From NCBI RefSeq assembly GCF_001761385.1, contig NZ_CP017476.1, positions 3,151,501 through 3,215,500 of the forward strand: DNA of 64,000 nt. Direction: 5' to 3'. Below, in pieces: positions 1-8,918 of the stretch. A program made the position numbers and the translations under genes. The DNA is from Hydrogenophaga crassostreae (lineage in GTDB: Bacteria > Pseudomonadota > Gammaproteobacteria > Burkholderiales > Burkholderiaceae_C). Under the pieces are notes generated by a model. That model saw only the letters and a program-made list of their open reading frames with translations. It was not told the DNA's origin and did not search any database. Position 1 is the stretch's first letter. Each line of letters begins with the position of its first letter.

Positions 1-352
1 GCTTGCCGTGGATATCGAAGTAGCTGCCGGCCACGATGGAGCCGCCATTGAGGTTGGCCACTTCATCACCGGTCATGAAGAGGGGCTCATAGGCCAGCTG
101 GAAATCGGTGGATGTACCATCACTGAAGGTGGTCGTCATGACCGAACCCACCGTGGTGGTGGCCATGGCGGCAGCATCGGCCAGCGAAGGTGCGGCCATG
201 GAACTGAAGCTCACGCTTTCGAGGGCAGCGCCACCACCACAGGCGGCGAGCAAAGCGGTTGAACTGGCCAGTGCACCGGTCAACGGCAACATGGGCGCGC
301 TGGTCAGCATTTTTAGAACCTGGCGGCGCGAGGTGAGGACGGCTTCGGTCAT
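1..352 (-). CDS. PhoX-family Tat lipoprotein, 3' part cut off by the window edge
   Basis: Reading the minus strand from the ATG at 352 gives at least 117 residues running off the left edge. The N-terminus has a twin-arginine segment (SRRQVLK, about residues 8-14), a hydrophobic stretch and a lipobox ending LAAC at about residue 38. This indicates Tat export and lipid anchoring. The following segment (LAYEPLFMTGDEVANLNGG) resembles the start of the PhoX/DUF839 phosphatase domain. It is divergent from a second PhoX gene and has its own Pho-box array upstream. PhoX enzymes are Ca/Fe-dependent periplasmic phosphomonoesterases made under phosphate starvation. Only the N-terminal sixth is visible, so the catalytic residues cannot be checked. 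Confidence 0.7.
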   Translation of the reverse strand, partial: MTEAVLTSRRQVLKMLTSAPMLPLTGALASSTALLAACGGGAALESVSFSSMAAPSLADAAAMATTTVGSVMTTTFSDGTSTDFQLAYEPLFMTGDEVANLNGGSIVAGSYFDIHGK

Positions 353-432
353 GGTCGAGGGCTCCTTTTGAACGCCACCCTTCCATGCATGAAAGACAGC
401 GCAGTTTAAAAGCCTGACTGTGGCCACCTTCC

Positions 433-472
433 ATGTCAGGACCATGAATGGCCAGTGACGGCGCCATGACAC
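433..472 (-). promoter_or_regulatory. Pho-box array for the minus-strand PhoX gene
   Basis: Read on the minus strand there are four 7-mers at exact 11-bp periodicity: GTGTCAT, CCGTCAC, CATTCAT and CTGACAT, separated by 4-bp spacers. This matches the PhoB binding architecture (repeats of CTGTCAT every 11 bp). The array lies 81 bp upstream of the ATG at 352. The periodicity is seen directly; PhoB control is inferred from the known consensus. Confidence 0.65.
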
Positions 473-518
473 GGTCACCCCCTCGCTCTTGGCCCGGCAG
501 AACCCCGATGCCATGCGT

Positions 519-547
519 TTGTCTTGTCACTGTCACACGGTTTTCAC
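519..547 (+). promoter_or_regulatory. Pho-box array for the plus-strand phoX
   Basis: Three 7-mers with 4-bp spacers stand at 11-bp periodicity: TTGTCTT (519-525), CTGTCAC (530-536) and TTTTCAC (541-547). The middle one differs from the PhoB half-site CTGTCAT by one base. The array ends about 50 bp before the preferred GTG start at 599. A longer reading frame opening inside this array at 524 is therefore unlikely to be the true start. Confidence 0.7.
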
Positions 548-598
548 ACAGCCTCGCCACACTCCGCTGCGGTACATGAACCCTTCTTGAGGAACACC

Positions 599-2770
599 GT
601 GAGCAAAAACACCCAACGCCCCACCGACTCTTTCAGCGGCGACGACATCAACACCAGCGCCAACCCGCAGTTCGACCACGTGCTGCAAGCCCGCCTGAGC
701 CGGCGCAACATCTTGCGCGGCTCCATCGGCATGGCCGGCATGGGCCTGATCGGCGCCGCTGGCCTGGCCGGCTGCGCCAGCAGCGCCCCCATGACACCGG
801 TTGCCAAAGCGCTCACCAGCCTGGGCTTCAAGCCCGTGGCCAAGGGCATGACCGATGCCGTGATCGTGCCCGAAGGCTATTCGGCACAGGTCATCTACGC
901 GCTGGGCGACCCGCTGTCGGCCAACGTGCCCGCGTTCAAGAACGACGGCACGGACGAGCACTTTGACCAGCGCGCCGGCGACCACCACGACGGCATGGAG
1001 TGGTTCGGCCTCGACGAACAAGGCAAGCCTTCGCGCCACGGCGCCACGCGCGGCCTGATCGCGATGAACCATGAAGCCACGACCGACGAAAAACTCTCCT
1101 CCTTCTTCATTCATGCCAACGGCGGCACGGCCACCCTGCCTCGCCCCACGGCCGAAGTCGACAAAGAGCTCATGATCCACGGCCTGTCCGTGGTTGAAAT
1201 GCGCAAGCAGGGAGATCGCTGGGCCTACAACCCTGCCTCCGGCTACAACCGCCGCGTGACCACGATGTCCGAAGCCGCCATCCATGGCCCGGCCCGCGGC
1301 AGCGAGCACCTGGTGACCCGTTTCTCCTCCGACGCCAGCAAGGTGCGCGGCACGCTCAACAACTGCGGCGCCGGCCCAACCCCTTGGGGCACCTACGTGT
1401 CGGGCGAAGAAAACTGGTTTGGCTATTTCCACCGCGACGCCAAAGACGACACCGCACGCAAAGGCGACAAACAGGTACAGGCACTCAACCGATACGGCCG
1501 CAAAGCCGGCGCCGCGAGCCGCCACGGCTGGGAAAGCGCAGGCCAAGCCGATCAATACGCCCGCTGGAACAACAGCGCCACCGGCGCCAGCGCCAAAGAC
1601 GACTACCGCAACGAGATGAACACGTTCGGCTACATCGTCGAGCTCGACCCCTACGACAAGGCCCAGGTGCTGCGCAAGCGCAGCGCGCTGGGCCGCATGG
1701 GTCACGAAAACGTAACCTTCTCCCCAGTGGAGCCGGGCAAGCCGGTGGTCGCCTACATGGGTGACGACTCGCGTGGCGAGTACATGTACAAATTCGTCTC
1801 CGATGCCCTGTGGGACGCCGCCGACGCCAGCAACCGCCTGGCCGCTGGCGACAAATACCTCGACAAAGGCACGCTGTACGTCGCCCGCTTCAAGGAAGAC
1901 GGCACCGGCGAATGGATCGAGCTGTCGATGAAGAACCCTAAGATCGCAGGCCATGCGGCTTTCCAGTTCACATCCGAAGCCGATGTGGCCATCTTCACCC
2001 GCCTGGCCGCTGACGCGGTTGGGGCCACCAAGATGGACCGTCCGGAATGGGGCGGCGTGAATCCGCGCAATGGCGAGATCTACTTCACGCTGACCAACAA
2101 CAGCAAGCGCACCGCCGAAACCACCGATGCGGCCAACCCGCGCTACTACACCGACAAGAAAGGCAGCAAGGAGCAAAAGGGCAACGTCAACGGCCACATC
2201 ATGCGCATGGCTCAGGCCCAGCCGGCCGACGTCAACTTCCGCTGGGACATCTACCTGTTCGCATCCGAAGCCGGCGCTGACCGCAGCACCGTCAACCTGT
2301 CCAACCTGACCGACGAAAACGACCTGTCCTCACCCGACGGCCTGGTGTTCAGCAAGGCCACCGGCATCTGCTGGATCGAAACCGACGACGGCGCCTACAC
2401 CGACACCACCAACTGCATGTTGCTGGCTGCCTTGCCGGGGCAACTCGGTGATGGCGACGCCAAGGCGCTGAAGTACGGCGACAAGACCGTTACCACCTAC
2501 GCTGGCAAACCGCAAACCCCCGCCACCCTCAAGCGCTTCCTGGTCGGCCCCAAGGGCGCGGAGATCACCGGCATCTGCGAAACCCCGGACGGCAAGGCGC
2601 TGTTCATCAACATCCAGCACCCGGGCGAAAACACCGCCATGGCCGATGTTGGCAACCCCGCCAACTATGAAAGCCAATGGCCTGCCAACATCGGCTACGG
2701 CGCAGGCAAGCGCCCCCGTTCAGCCACCATCGTGATCACCAAAAACGATGGCGGCCTGATCGGCGCCTGA
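599..2770 (+). CDS. phoX: PhoX-family alkaline phosphatase (Tat-exported)
   Basis: This 723-residue protein belongs to the PhoX (DUF839) family of periplasmic phosphomonoesterases, which release phosphate from organic esters. I chose the GTG at 599 because TTGAGGA lies just upstream; the frame is open back to 524 but that region is the Pho box. An N-terminal Tat signal (LSRRNILRGS, about residues 33-42) is followed by a hydrophobic segment and a lipobox-like LAGC. Family-typical stretches include the MNHE segment, the GTLNNCGAGPTPWGTY segment, SGEENWFGYF, GRMGHENV and the C-terminal SPDGLVFS. Length fits the family (about 650-750). The divergent arrangement with a second PhoX gene and Pho boxes on both sides supports phosphate-starvation control. 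Confidence 0.88.
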   Translation: MSKNTQRPTDSFSGDDINTSANPQFDHVLQARLSRRNILRGSIGMAGMGLIGAAGLAGCASSAPMTPVAKALTSLGFKPVAKGMTDAVIVPEGYSAQVIYALGDPLSANVPAFKNDGTDEHFDQRAGDHHDGMEWFGLDEQGKPSRHGATRGLIAMNHEATTDEKLSSFFIHANGGTATLPRPTAEVDKELMIHGLSVVEMRKQGDRWAYNPASGYNRRVTTMSEAAIHGPARGSEHLVTRFSSDASKVRGTLNNCGAGPTPWGTYVSGEENWFGYFHRDAKDDTARKGDKQVQALNRYGRKAGAASRHGWESAGQADQYARWNNSATGASAKDDYRNEMNTFGYIVELDPYDKAQVLRKRSALGRMGHENVTFSPVEPGKPVVAYMGDDSRGEYMYKFVSDALWDAADASNRLAAGDKYLDKGTLYVARFKEDGTGEWIELSMKNPKIAGHAAFQFTSEADVAIFTRLAADAVGATKMDRPEWGGVNPRNGEIYFTLTNNSKRTAETTDAANPRYYTDKKGSKEQKGNVNGHIMRMAQAQPADVNFRWDIYLFASEAGADRSTVNLSNLTDENDLSSPDGLVFSKATGICWIETDDGAYTDTTNCMLLAALPGQLGDGDAKALKYGDKTVTTYAGKPQTPATLKRFLVGPKGAEITGICETPDGKALFINIQHPGENTAMADVGNPANYESQWPANIGYGAGKRPRSATIVITKNDGGLIGA

Positions 2771-2792
2771 CACCTGCCTGCACCGAAGAATG

Positions 2793-2820
2793 GCCCGGTC
2801 CGGCCCCACCGGGCTATTCT
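2793..2820 (+). terminator. Intrinsic terminator after phoX
   Basis: A perfect 7-bp stem GCCCGGT (2793-2799) / ACCGGGC (2808-2814) with a 7-nt loop is followed by TATTCT. It starts 22 bases after the phoX stop codon. The T tract is interrupted, so strength is uncertain. Confidence 0.6.
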
Positions 2821-3006
2821 TTCGCTCGCCTCTGGCCAGTGCCTTGCGCCTCAAAAACGCTTCCCGCCCGTCGATGGTCACACAAACGTCATGCCAATGT
2901 CACGAAAGACGCCCCGCAGGTGGCTATGCTCATGAAAGAGAAACCCTGGCGCTTCGCCAGCGACAACACACCTCCCGTCTCTTTACTTCTGCCGGAAAGC
3001 AAACCC

Positions 3007-3297
3007 ATGCAAGCCCTGAAAAAAGCCCGCAAACTGATCGAGAAAAAGCCCGCCAAACAGTCGGTGCTGACGCTTTCGAAACTCATCCTCGCGCTCGAGT
3101 CTGAAACACCATTCAATCTGTCCGAGCTGTACCAGCTCGACTACGACGATTTCGAGCTCGCCCTGGAAGTCATCAAAGACTGGCGCCTTGACCGCTACTA
3201 CAGCACCAAGGCCGTGCTGCTCGGGCTTTCGATGCAGGTTGAAGAGGTGGCCAGCGCCGAGCCAAACACCGAGACACCTGCTGTGGCTGCTGCCTGA
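3007..3297 (+). CDS. Conserved small hypothetical protein, 96 aa
   Basis: Starts at the ATG at 3007 (MQALKKARKLIEKKPAKQSV). The frame is open further upstream, but the preceding residues look like untranslated sequence. The protein is lysine-rich at the N-terminus, then has a leucine-rich helical region (LTLSKLILALES), an acidic/aromatic segment (YQLDYDDFELALEVIKDWR) and an alanine-rich tail. There is no signal peptide, membrane segment or recognised domain. Similar short cytosolic proteins occur in Burkholderiales, but I cannot assign a function. A strong terminator follows at 3320. Codon use matches the neighbours, so I judge it a real single-gene unit. Confidence 0.65.
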   Translation: MQALKKARKLIEKKPAKQSVLTLSKLILALESETPFNLSELYQLDYDDFELALEVIKDWRLDRYYSTKAVLLGLSMQVEEVASAEPNTETPAVAAA

Positions 3298-3319
3298 GCA
3301 ACCCGCCCCGAATCGGCCG

Positions 3320-3347
3320 GCCCCGTGTTGTGCACGGGGCTTTTTTT
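3320..3347 (+). terminator. Strong intrinsic terminator
   Basis: An 8-bp perfect stem, GCCCCGTG (3320-3327) and CACGGGGC (3333-3340), with loop TTGTG, is followed directly by seven T residues (3341-3347). It ends the transcript of the 96-aa gene. Confidence 0.9.
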
Positions 3348-3542
3348 CGCCTGTTCGGTGGCGAACAACATGCTCAGCCAATACCCCGTTGTGACACCAC
3401 AACGCGGCGAGCCCATCGCGGGTGTTGTCACAAAGGTTTTATGGACGGCTGCTGCAATACAGCCACCCGATCGCAACCAGCGACGGTCGGAGAGCGCACC
3501 AGGGTGGATGTGCTCTCCGTCAACCCTGTATTGGAGTTATCC

Positions 3543-4523
3543 ATGAAAAAGAACCTGATCGCTCTGGCCGTACTGGCCGCCTCAACCGGCGCCATGGCGC
3601 AGTCGTCGGTCACCATCTACGGTCGCGTGGACTTGTCGGTGGGCGCCGAGAAAAACCTCGGCGAGTCGAGCAAGACCAAAATGTTCAACGGCGGCGAAGC
3701 GGGCCTCACCACATCACGCTGGGGCCTCATCGGCACCGAAGACCTGGGTGGCGGTCTCAAAGCCAAATTCAAGTTCGAACAGCGCATCAACGCCACCACG
3801 GGCGAGATTCAAAGCCCGTCCTTCAAGGCCGAGACCAGCGTAGGACTTGCCGGCGGATTTGGCGCGGTCAAGATGGGCCGTTTCTCGACCGTGTATGACG
3901 ATGTGATCGCCCTGGGCAACAGCAACATTGTTTTCGATTCGGCGTTCACCCCGGCTTCCAACGGCGTGTACAAGTCGGGTGGCGACTACAGCAGCCGCTT
4001 CAACAACCAGATCCGTTATGAAGCCCCCTCCATGGGTGGCTTCTACGCTGGCCTGGGTTACGCCTTTGAACAGAACACCGGCGAGAAGGACACCATGGCC
4101 GGTTTCATGGCCGGCTACAAGAACGGCCCGATCAACGTCGGGCTGGGCTACCAGAACGAAAAAGGCAGCGACAACACGTACACGGCCATCTCTGGCTCAT
4201 ACGACCTGGGCGTGGCGGCCTTGTCCGCCGGCTACAACAACCGCAAAGGCTCCAATACCAATGGCAAAGACAACGAATTCAGTCTGGGCGTGACGGTGCC
4301 CGTGGGTGCTTTCAAGGTCTCTGGCGGCTTTGCCTCCAGCAAAACCACGATCGCAGGCAACACCGCAGCCAAGGCCTCCGGTTTTGCGCTGGGCGCCACC
4401 TACAGCCTGTCCAAGCGCACCCGACTGTACGCAGGATTGCGTGACTTCACTGTCGAGAGCGGCGCAGGCGTGAAAACCAAGGACAACACCTTGTACGCCA
4501 TGGGCGTGCGCCACGACTTCTGA
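3543..4523 (+). CDS. Outer-membrane general porin (Porin_4 family)
   Basis: This 326-residue trimeric beta-barrel porin allows passive diffusion of small hydrophilic solutes across the outer membrane. The ATG at 3543 follows GGAG (3534-3537). A typical Sec signal peptide (MKKNLIALAVLAASTGAMAQ) is cut after AMA, giving a mature start QSSVTIYGRVDLSV as in betaproteobacterial porins. Further family marks are the TSRWGLIGTEDLGGGLKAKF segment, alternating amphipathic strands with Gly/Tyr turns, and a terminal Phe (VRHDF) needed for BAM-dependent insertion. It is monocistronic with its own terminator. It is convergent with the DMSP operon; whether it admits DMSP is unknown. Confidence 0.93.
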   Translation: MKKNLIALAVLAASTGAMAQSSVTIYGRVDLSVGAEKNLGESSKTKMFNGGEAGLTTSRWGLIGTEDLGGGLKAKFKFEQRINATTGEIQSPSFKAETSVGLAGGFGAVKMGRFSTVYDDVIALGNSNIVFDSAFTPASNGVYKSGGDYSSRFNNQIRYEAPSMGGFYAGLGYAFEQNTGEKDTMAGFMAGYKNGPINVGLGYQNEKGSDNTYTAISGSYDLGVAALSAGYNNRKGSNTNGKDNEFSLGVTVPVGAFKVSGGFASSKTTIAGNTAAKASGFALGATYSLSKRTRLYAGLRDFTVESGAGVKTKDNTLYAMGVRHDF

Positions 4524-4640
4524 TCTGTTGACCAGAGGTGTCTGACCGTCTCGATCAAGCTCGAAAAGGACCTGGATCGGAACCGGTCGCCCAGATTGTG
4601 CGAGGGGGGGCTGCCTCCACCAGAGCCGCGTATTTCTTTC

Positions 4641-4675
4641 GGGGTCGCATCACCAGTGGATGCGGCCCCTTTTTT
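4641..4675 (+). terminator. Intrinsic terminator after the porin
   Basis: Near-perfect 11-bp stem: GGGGTCGCATC (4641-4651) with GATGCGGCCCC (4659-4669, one T-G pair), loop ACCAGTG, followed by TTTTTT (4670-4675). The T tract is only on the plus strand, so it serves the porin. It lies in the porin-dddD convergent gap. Confidence 0.9.
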
Positions 4676-4694
4676 GACTGAGCGGGCCGTAGCA

Positions 4695-7208
4695 TCAATC
4701 TGGCAAGTATTGCTCGCTCCAACTTTCACTGACCACGCCAGTGCGCAACAGGGCCTCGATCTCCTCATCGGTCTTGCCGAGCTCTTTGAGCACCGCGCGG
4801 GTTGAAGCGCCGTATTTCTCAGCCGGCTGCAATGCATAAATCTTCCCGCGTTGCGGGCGTATCGCAAACGGGTCGAGCTGCGTCACCGTGTGACCGCTGG
4901 GGTGGTCCGCGTAAACCGAGAAGGCGTAACTGCCTTGGTCGGTGCCTGGCTTGCCATCGGCCGGTCGGCTGTTGTAGACGCGAATGGATTCGATGTTTTC
5001 GCAGATCGCTGCACCAATGTCGGCCGCTTGCAAACGTTCCACCCAGTCCACCGCGCGGGCATTCATGAATGCCTGCGCCAAAAAGGCAGCGCGCTCCTCT
5101 TTGGGCACCTGCGAGAGGCCTTCCAGCCCCTCCACCTTCTCGAAGCGGGGCAAATCCACCTCGTAGGCGCTGAGCAAAACAAAGCGATCGGACGAGGTGT
5201 AATAGAAGCGCGACAAGGCGTCGTAACCCACCACTTCCCGCCCGGCCGGCTCATCGAACAAGCCTCGGCGCACGTAGTCGTAACAAAACGGCAGTTGGGC
5301 CAGGTTGCTCAACGCCGAGAGCGAGGTGCGCGGACGGCCTGCGCGGCCCGTCTTGAGCTTCTGATACAGCGCCGCCGCAATGCCCAGCGAGCCGCCAAAG
5401 CCACACATCACATCGATGGTGCCCACGTGGGCATGTTCTTCAGGCGTGTCCATCGAGCCGCCAAAGCGGGTCATGATGCCGGTGGTGGCCTGCACCAGGT
5501 CGTCATAGCCCAGGTAGCCCGAGCGGGGTCCGGGCAGCGGCCCGCTGAAGCAGTCGAGCTTGCAGAAGATGGCATCCGGATTGAGTTTCTTGAGGCTCTC
5601 TTCATCGAGGCCCATGGCGCGCACCTGGCGGTCGGGCGCGTTCCAGACGATCACATCGCTGTTCTTGACAAGCTCGTCAAGAATCGCGCGCCCTTCGGGC
5701 TGTGTGATGTCGGTCAACACCGAGCGCTTCTCGCGCATGTGCGACATGCCAAAAATCACCGTGTTCCAGCAGTCGTAAAACGGTTTGGCCGGATCCAGCT
5801 TGATCACCTTGGCGCCAAACCGGCTCAGGTAGGCCACTGAATGGGGCCCGGCGATCACGTTGCACAAATCCAGAATGCGCACGCCGTCGAGCCAGCCATC
5901 GCGCGCATTCTTCTGGCGCACGCGGGGCAACTTGGTTTCGATGGCCACCAGCGCCTTGAGCGCCTGTTCAAAAGTCACATTGCGCCGCGCGCGCGGGCTC
6001 ACCATGGCCGCGCCGCTTTCCTCCAGCCAGACCATGGGGCCGGGCTGGGTCATGGGGCCGAACTCGGGGTCGTGCACCTCCACCATCAAACCGGCGGTCT
6101 CCGCGTGGTCATCGTTGATCCACTCCTGCAACCAGCGGTGCGGCGCCCCAGGGAAATTGCCGCGGCCGAAAATGCGCTCCCATTCCTTGGCGGTGCGCGT
6201 CATGAACACCTCTTTCATGCGCGCTGAAATGCGATCGGCCCAGGCCTTGGGCAAGGGGTAAACGCCCAGCGACACCTCGTGCGCCCATTCGCTCACAGGC
6301 CGGTAGGTGTCCTCCTCTTCGGTCAGGCCTTCGGCCACCAGCTCATCGTACAAACCCAGCGCCTGCAGGCAGCGCTTGGCATGGTGCTTGTGGCTCGGGC
6401 ACACGACATAGAACATGCGACCGTCTTTGCATTTGTAGCTGCGGTAGAACGGGTCGAGCAGCTCTTGCAGATCGTCGTAAGAAAGGTTCATCGGCAGGCC
6501 TTCGGTGCGCCGGCGCTCGATCTCTTTTTCGCGCTGGGTTTTGTAGCGCTCGGGGTAGTTGTCGACCTTGATGGAGTTGTAGCTGAGGCCCTCCATCACC
6601 GCCGACGCCAGCGGCACTTCGACCTGATCGCCCAGGCCGGTGCGCTCGCGCGCTTGCAGCGCCAGCACAACCGCCGAAGCGGCGAGCATGGTGCCGTAGG
6701 CCGATGCCAGCGGCAGCGGTGAGAAAGAAGGGTTGATGCCCATCAGCACCCGGTTCAGGCCCATGTCGGTGAACACCCCCGACTGGGCATTGATCACGCT
6801 CTCAAAGGCCCGCCAGTCGCAGCGCAGTTCGTCGTTCGACGCGAAACCGGGGATGGACAGCGTGATCAGCTCAGGCCGTGATGCGCGCAACCCGGTCAGA
6901 TCAATGCCCAGACGCGCCATCACACCGGGGCGGAAGTTCTCCACCAGGATGTCGGCCTCCTCAATCAGGGCCAGCGCCTGCTCCAGGCCTTCCGGGGACT
7001 TCAGGTCGATGGTGACGGTCAGTTTGTTGCGGTTCAGGGTGGCATTGGCGGGGCTCTGCCACAGCGGCCCGCCCGGAGGGTCGATGTGCACCACGGTGGC
7101 GCCGAGATCGGCCAGGATCATGGCAACGGCCGGACCGGCCATGTATTGGCCAAAGTCAACGACCTTGACGTTGCGCAGGGGAAGAAGGGAAGCGTCGGAA
7201 GTGGCCAT
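4695..7208 (-). CDS. dddD: DMSP CoA-transferase/lyase DddD (tandem class III CoA-transferase)
   Basis: This 837-residue protein has two CaiB/BaiF domains (about 10-420 and 440-835), the DddD architecture and length. DddD transfers CoA from acetyl-CoA to dimethylsulfoniopropionate and releases dimethyl sulfide, giving 3-hydroxypropionate (or its CoA ester). The second domain keeps the nucleophilic Asp in GTIDVMCG (Asp599; Asp602 in the Marinomonas enzyme, from memory). The matching place in the first domain reads LASAYG, with Ala168 and no Asp. The start at 7208 is MATSDASLLPLRNVKVVDFG; the 32 residues upstream in frame look non-coding. Neighbours are a BCCT transporter, a GMC dehydrogenase, an MMSDH-type aldehyde dehydrogenase and a LysR gene, the set found beside dddD elsewhere. 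A carnitine role is less likely because no CaiC/CaiD/CaiA-like genes are adjacent. Confidence 0.88.
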   Translation of the reverse strand: MATSDASLLPLRNVKVVDFGQYMAGPAVAMILADLGATVVHIDPPGGPLWQSPANATLNRNKLTVTIDLKSPEGLEQALALIEEADILVENFRPGVMARLGIDLTGLRASRPELITLSIPGFASNDELRCDWRAFESVINAQSGVFTDMGLNRVLMGINPSFSPLPLASAYGTMLAASAVVLALQARERTGLGDQVEVPLASAVMEGLSYNSIKVDNYPERYKTQREKEIERRRTEGLPMNLSYDDLQELLDPFYRSYKCKDGRMFYVVCPSHKHHAKRCLQALGLYDELVAEGLTEEEDTYRPVSEWAHEVSLGVYPLPKAWADRISARMKEVFMTRTAKEWERIFGRGNFPGAPHRWLQEWINDDHAETAGLMVEVHDPEFGPMTQPGPMVWLEESGAAMVSPRARRNVTFEQALKALVAIETKLPRVRQKNARDGWLDGVRILDLCNVIAGPHSVAYLSRFGAKVIKLDPAKPFYDCWNTVIFGMSHMREKRSVLTDITQPEGRAILDELVKNSDVIVWNAPDRQVRAMGLDEESLKKLNPDAIFCKLDCFSGPLPGPRSGYLGYDDLVQATTGIMTRFGGSMDTPEEHAHVGTIDVMCGFGGSLGIAAALYQKLKTGRAGRPRTSLSALSNLAQLPFCYDYVRRGLFDEPAGREVVGYDALSRFYYTSSDRFVLLSAYEVDLPRFEKVEGLEGLSQVPKEERAAFLAQAFMNARAVDWVERLQAADIGAAICENIESIRVYNSRPADGKPGTDQGSYAFSVYADHPSGHTVTQLDPFAIRPQRGKIYALQPAEKYGASTRAVLKELGKTDEEIEALLRTGVVSESWSEQYLPD

Positions 7209-7286
7209 GGCTGTGAATGTGCGATGGGAAAAGTGAGAGCTTTTCTGATGAAAGCGAAACGGGATCAAGCCCAAGCGCCATGTGGG

Positions 7287-7331
7287 GCAGACCTTGCGGG
7301 ACAAGCCAATCGCTGTTCCGGCAAGGTCTGC
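7287..7331. repeat. Long inverted repeat between dddT and dddD
   Basis: Perfect 11-bp arms GCAGACCTTGC (7287-7297) and GCAAGGTCTGC (7321-7331) flank a 23-nt loop in the 141-bp gap between dddT and dddD. No T tract follows on the minus strand, so it does not look like a plain terminator. It could stabilise or process the mRNA, or lower dddD expression relative to the genes upstream. Confidence 0.6.
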
Positions 7332-7349
7332 AATCCGGCGCTTGCGCCT

Positions 7350-8918
7350 TTAGCGCCGGGGAGGCTGCGAAGCGATCAGGTGCTGATGGTCTTCAAGATC
7401 GGCGAAGTCGGCCTTGAGCCAGCGCATCAGTGACCAGGTCAGGATCACCAACACCGGAATCAAGGGCAATGCCACGATGATGGTCGAGGTCTGCACCGGC
7501 TTCAAGCCCCCGATCTGGATCAGGAATGCACCGATGCCCGCCAGGATCAGCGCCCAGGTGATGCGCAGCGAGCGCTTGGGCTCCTGGTAGCCGGTCAGCT
7601 CCTGCGAGGTGACCGATGCCAGCACATAGGCGGCGCTGTCCAGCGTGGTGGCCAGGAAGATGAAGCACAGCAGGATGAAGGCGCCGGTGATGAGGCCGCT
7701 CATGGGCAATGTGCCGAGAATGGCCTGCACCGTGGCCGGAATGCCGCCCGCACCATTGAGGATGGCCGCCACATCAAGTTTGCCGGAGATCTGAAGGTCG
7801 AGCGCATAGCCGCCCCAGACAGCAAAGAACACCCAGCAGCCGAGCGAGCCCCAGACCATCTCGGCAATGATCAGCTCACGGATGGTGCGGCCACGCGAAA
7901 TGCGCGCCACGAACAAGCCCATCATCGGCGCATAAGCAATCCACCAGGCCCAGTAAAAGACGGTCCAGTCCTTGAAGAAGCTGGATTTGCCCACCGGGTC
8001 GGTCCAGGTGCTCATCGAGATGAAGTTGGACGCCATCCGGCCAAAGCTGTTCACCGCGCCGTCCACCATGAACTGGGTTGGCCCGACCATGAAGGTGAAG
8101 AGCAGCATGGCCAGTGCCATGATCACGTTCACATCGGACAAGATCTTGATGCCTTTGGCCAGGCCGAACCAGACGCTGGTGCCAAACATGATGGTCCACA
8201 AGGCCAGCATGCCCATCTCAAGCAGGAACGAATCTTCAACCCCGAACAGGCCGGCGGCCAGCGTGGACACCAGCGGCACCGCGAGTCCCAGCGAGGTGGC
8301 AACCCCGCCGACGATGCCGAACACCACCACCGCGTCGAGCACGACGCCGAGCCAGCCGTCAGACTGCTTGCCCAGCACGCCACGAGCAGCCACCGACAGG
8401 CGCGCGCCCGACTGGCGTTTTACATACATCGAATAGGCGATTGGAATCGCGGGCAGGCAGTAGAAGGCCCATGGCGTCAGGCCCCAGTGGAACTGCCCGT
8501 AGGTCAAGGCCCACTCGGCCGCCGCCTGGGTCTTGGCCTCGACACCGAACGGCGGGCCGGTGTAGTAATAGATCGGCTCGACCCAGGCCCAGTTCACGAT
8601 GGCAATACCGATGCCGCCGCAAAAGATCATGGCGATCCAGCTGAAGTACGAAAACTCGGGGGTGTCGTCGGCGCCGCCCAGGCGCACGTTGCCGTAGCGG
8701 CTGAAGGCCAGGCCGATCAGGAACACGACAACGGCCAAGCCGGCCACCATGTACAACCAGCCGAACGTGCCGGTGGTGAACGAAAACGCGGCCGAGATCA
8801 TGGCCGAGCTCGACTCCGGGAACATCAGCAAAGGCCCAACGACCCCTGCCAGCAGCAGCAACGACAAAGAGAACACGCGCATGTCCACGCGGTCTCCGCT
8901 GTTCATCATTTTTGACAT
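7350..8918 (-). CDS. dddT: BCCT-family DMSP/betaine transporter
   Basis: This 522-residue inner-membrane secondary transporter of the betaine/carnitine/choline family has about 12 hydrophobic segments. I chose the ATG at 8918 because AAGGAG precedes it by six bases; an in-frame ATG at 8942 lacks a site. Family marks are FCGGIGIAIVNWAWVEPIYY (about residues 80-100) and the aromatic box and signature around FYWAWWIAYAPMMGLFVARISRGRT (about 325-350). BCCT proteins carry compatible solutes with a quaternary or tertiary cationic head group, which includes DMSP. Position between dddA and dddD in the same direction supports a DMSP uptake role. Substrate specificity cannot be read from sequence. Confidence 0.85.
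   Translation of the reverse strand: MSKMMNSGDRVDMRVFSLSLLLLAGVVGPLLMFPESSSAMISAAFSFTTGTFGWLYMVAGLAVVVFLIGLAFSRYGNVRLGGADDTPEFSYFSWIAMIFCGGIGIAIVNWAWVEPIYYYTGPPFGVEAKTQAAAEWALTYGQFHWGLTPWAFYCLPAIPIAYSMYVKRQSGARLSVAARGVLGKQSDGWLGVVLDAVVVFGIVGGVATSLGLAVPLVSTLAAGLFGVEDSFLLEMGMLALWTIMFGTSVWFGLAKGIKILSDVNVIMALAMLLFTFMVGPTQFMVDGAVNSFGRMASNFISMSTWTDPVGKSSFFKDWTVFYWAWWIAYAPMMGLFVARISRGRTIRELIIAEMVWGSLGCWVFFAVWGGYALDLQISGKLDVAAILNGAGGIPATVQAILGTLPMSGLITGAFILLCFIFLATTLDSAAYVLASVTSQELTGYQEPKRSLRITWALILAGIGAFLIQIGGLKPVQTSTIIVALPLIPVLVILTWSLMRWLKADFADLEDHQHLIASQPPRR

Noticed and set aside
533..2197. Long minus-strand open frame (554 aa) opposite phoX
   Set aside because: It is the antisense shadow of a well-supported PhoX gene; its translation is Gly/Val/Ala/His-rich with no domain.
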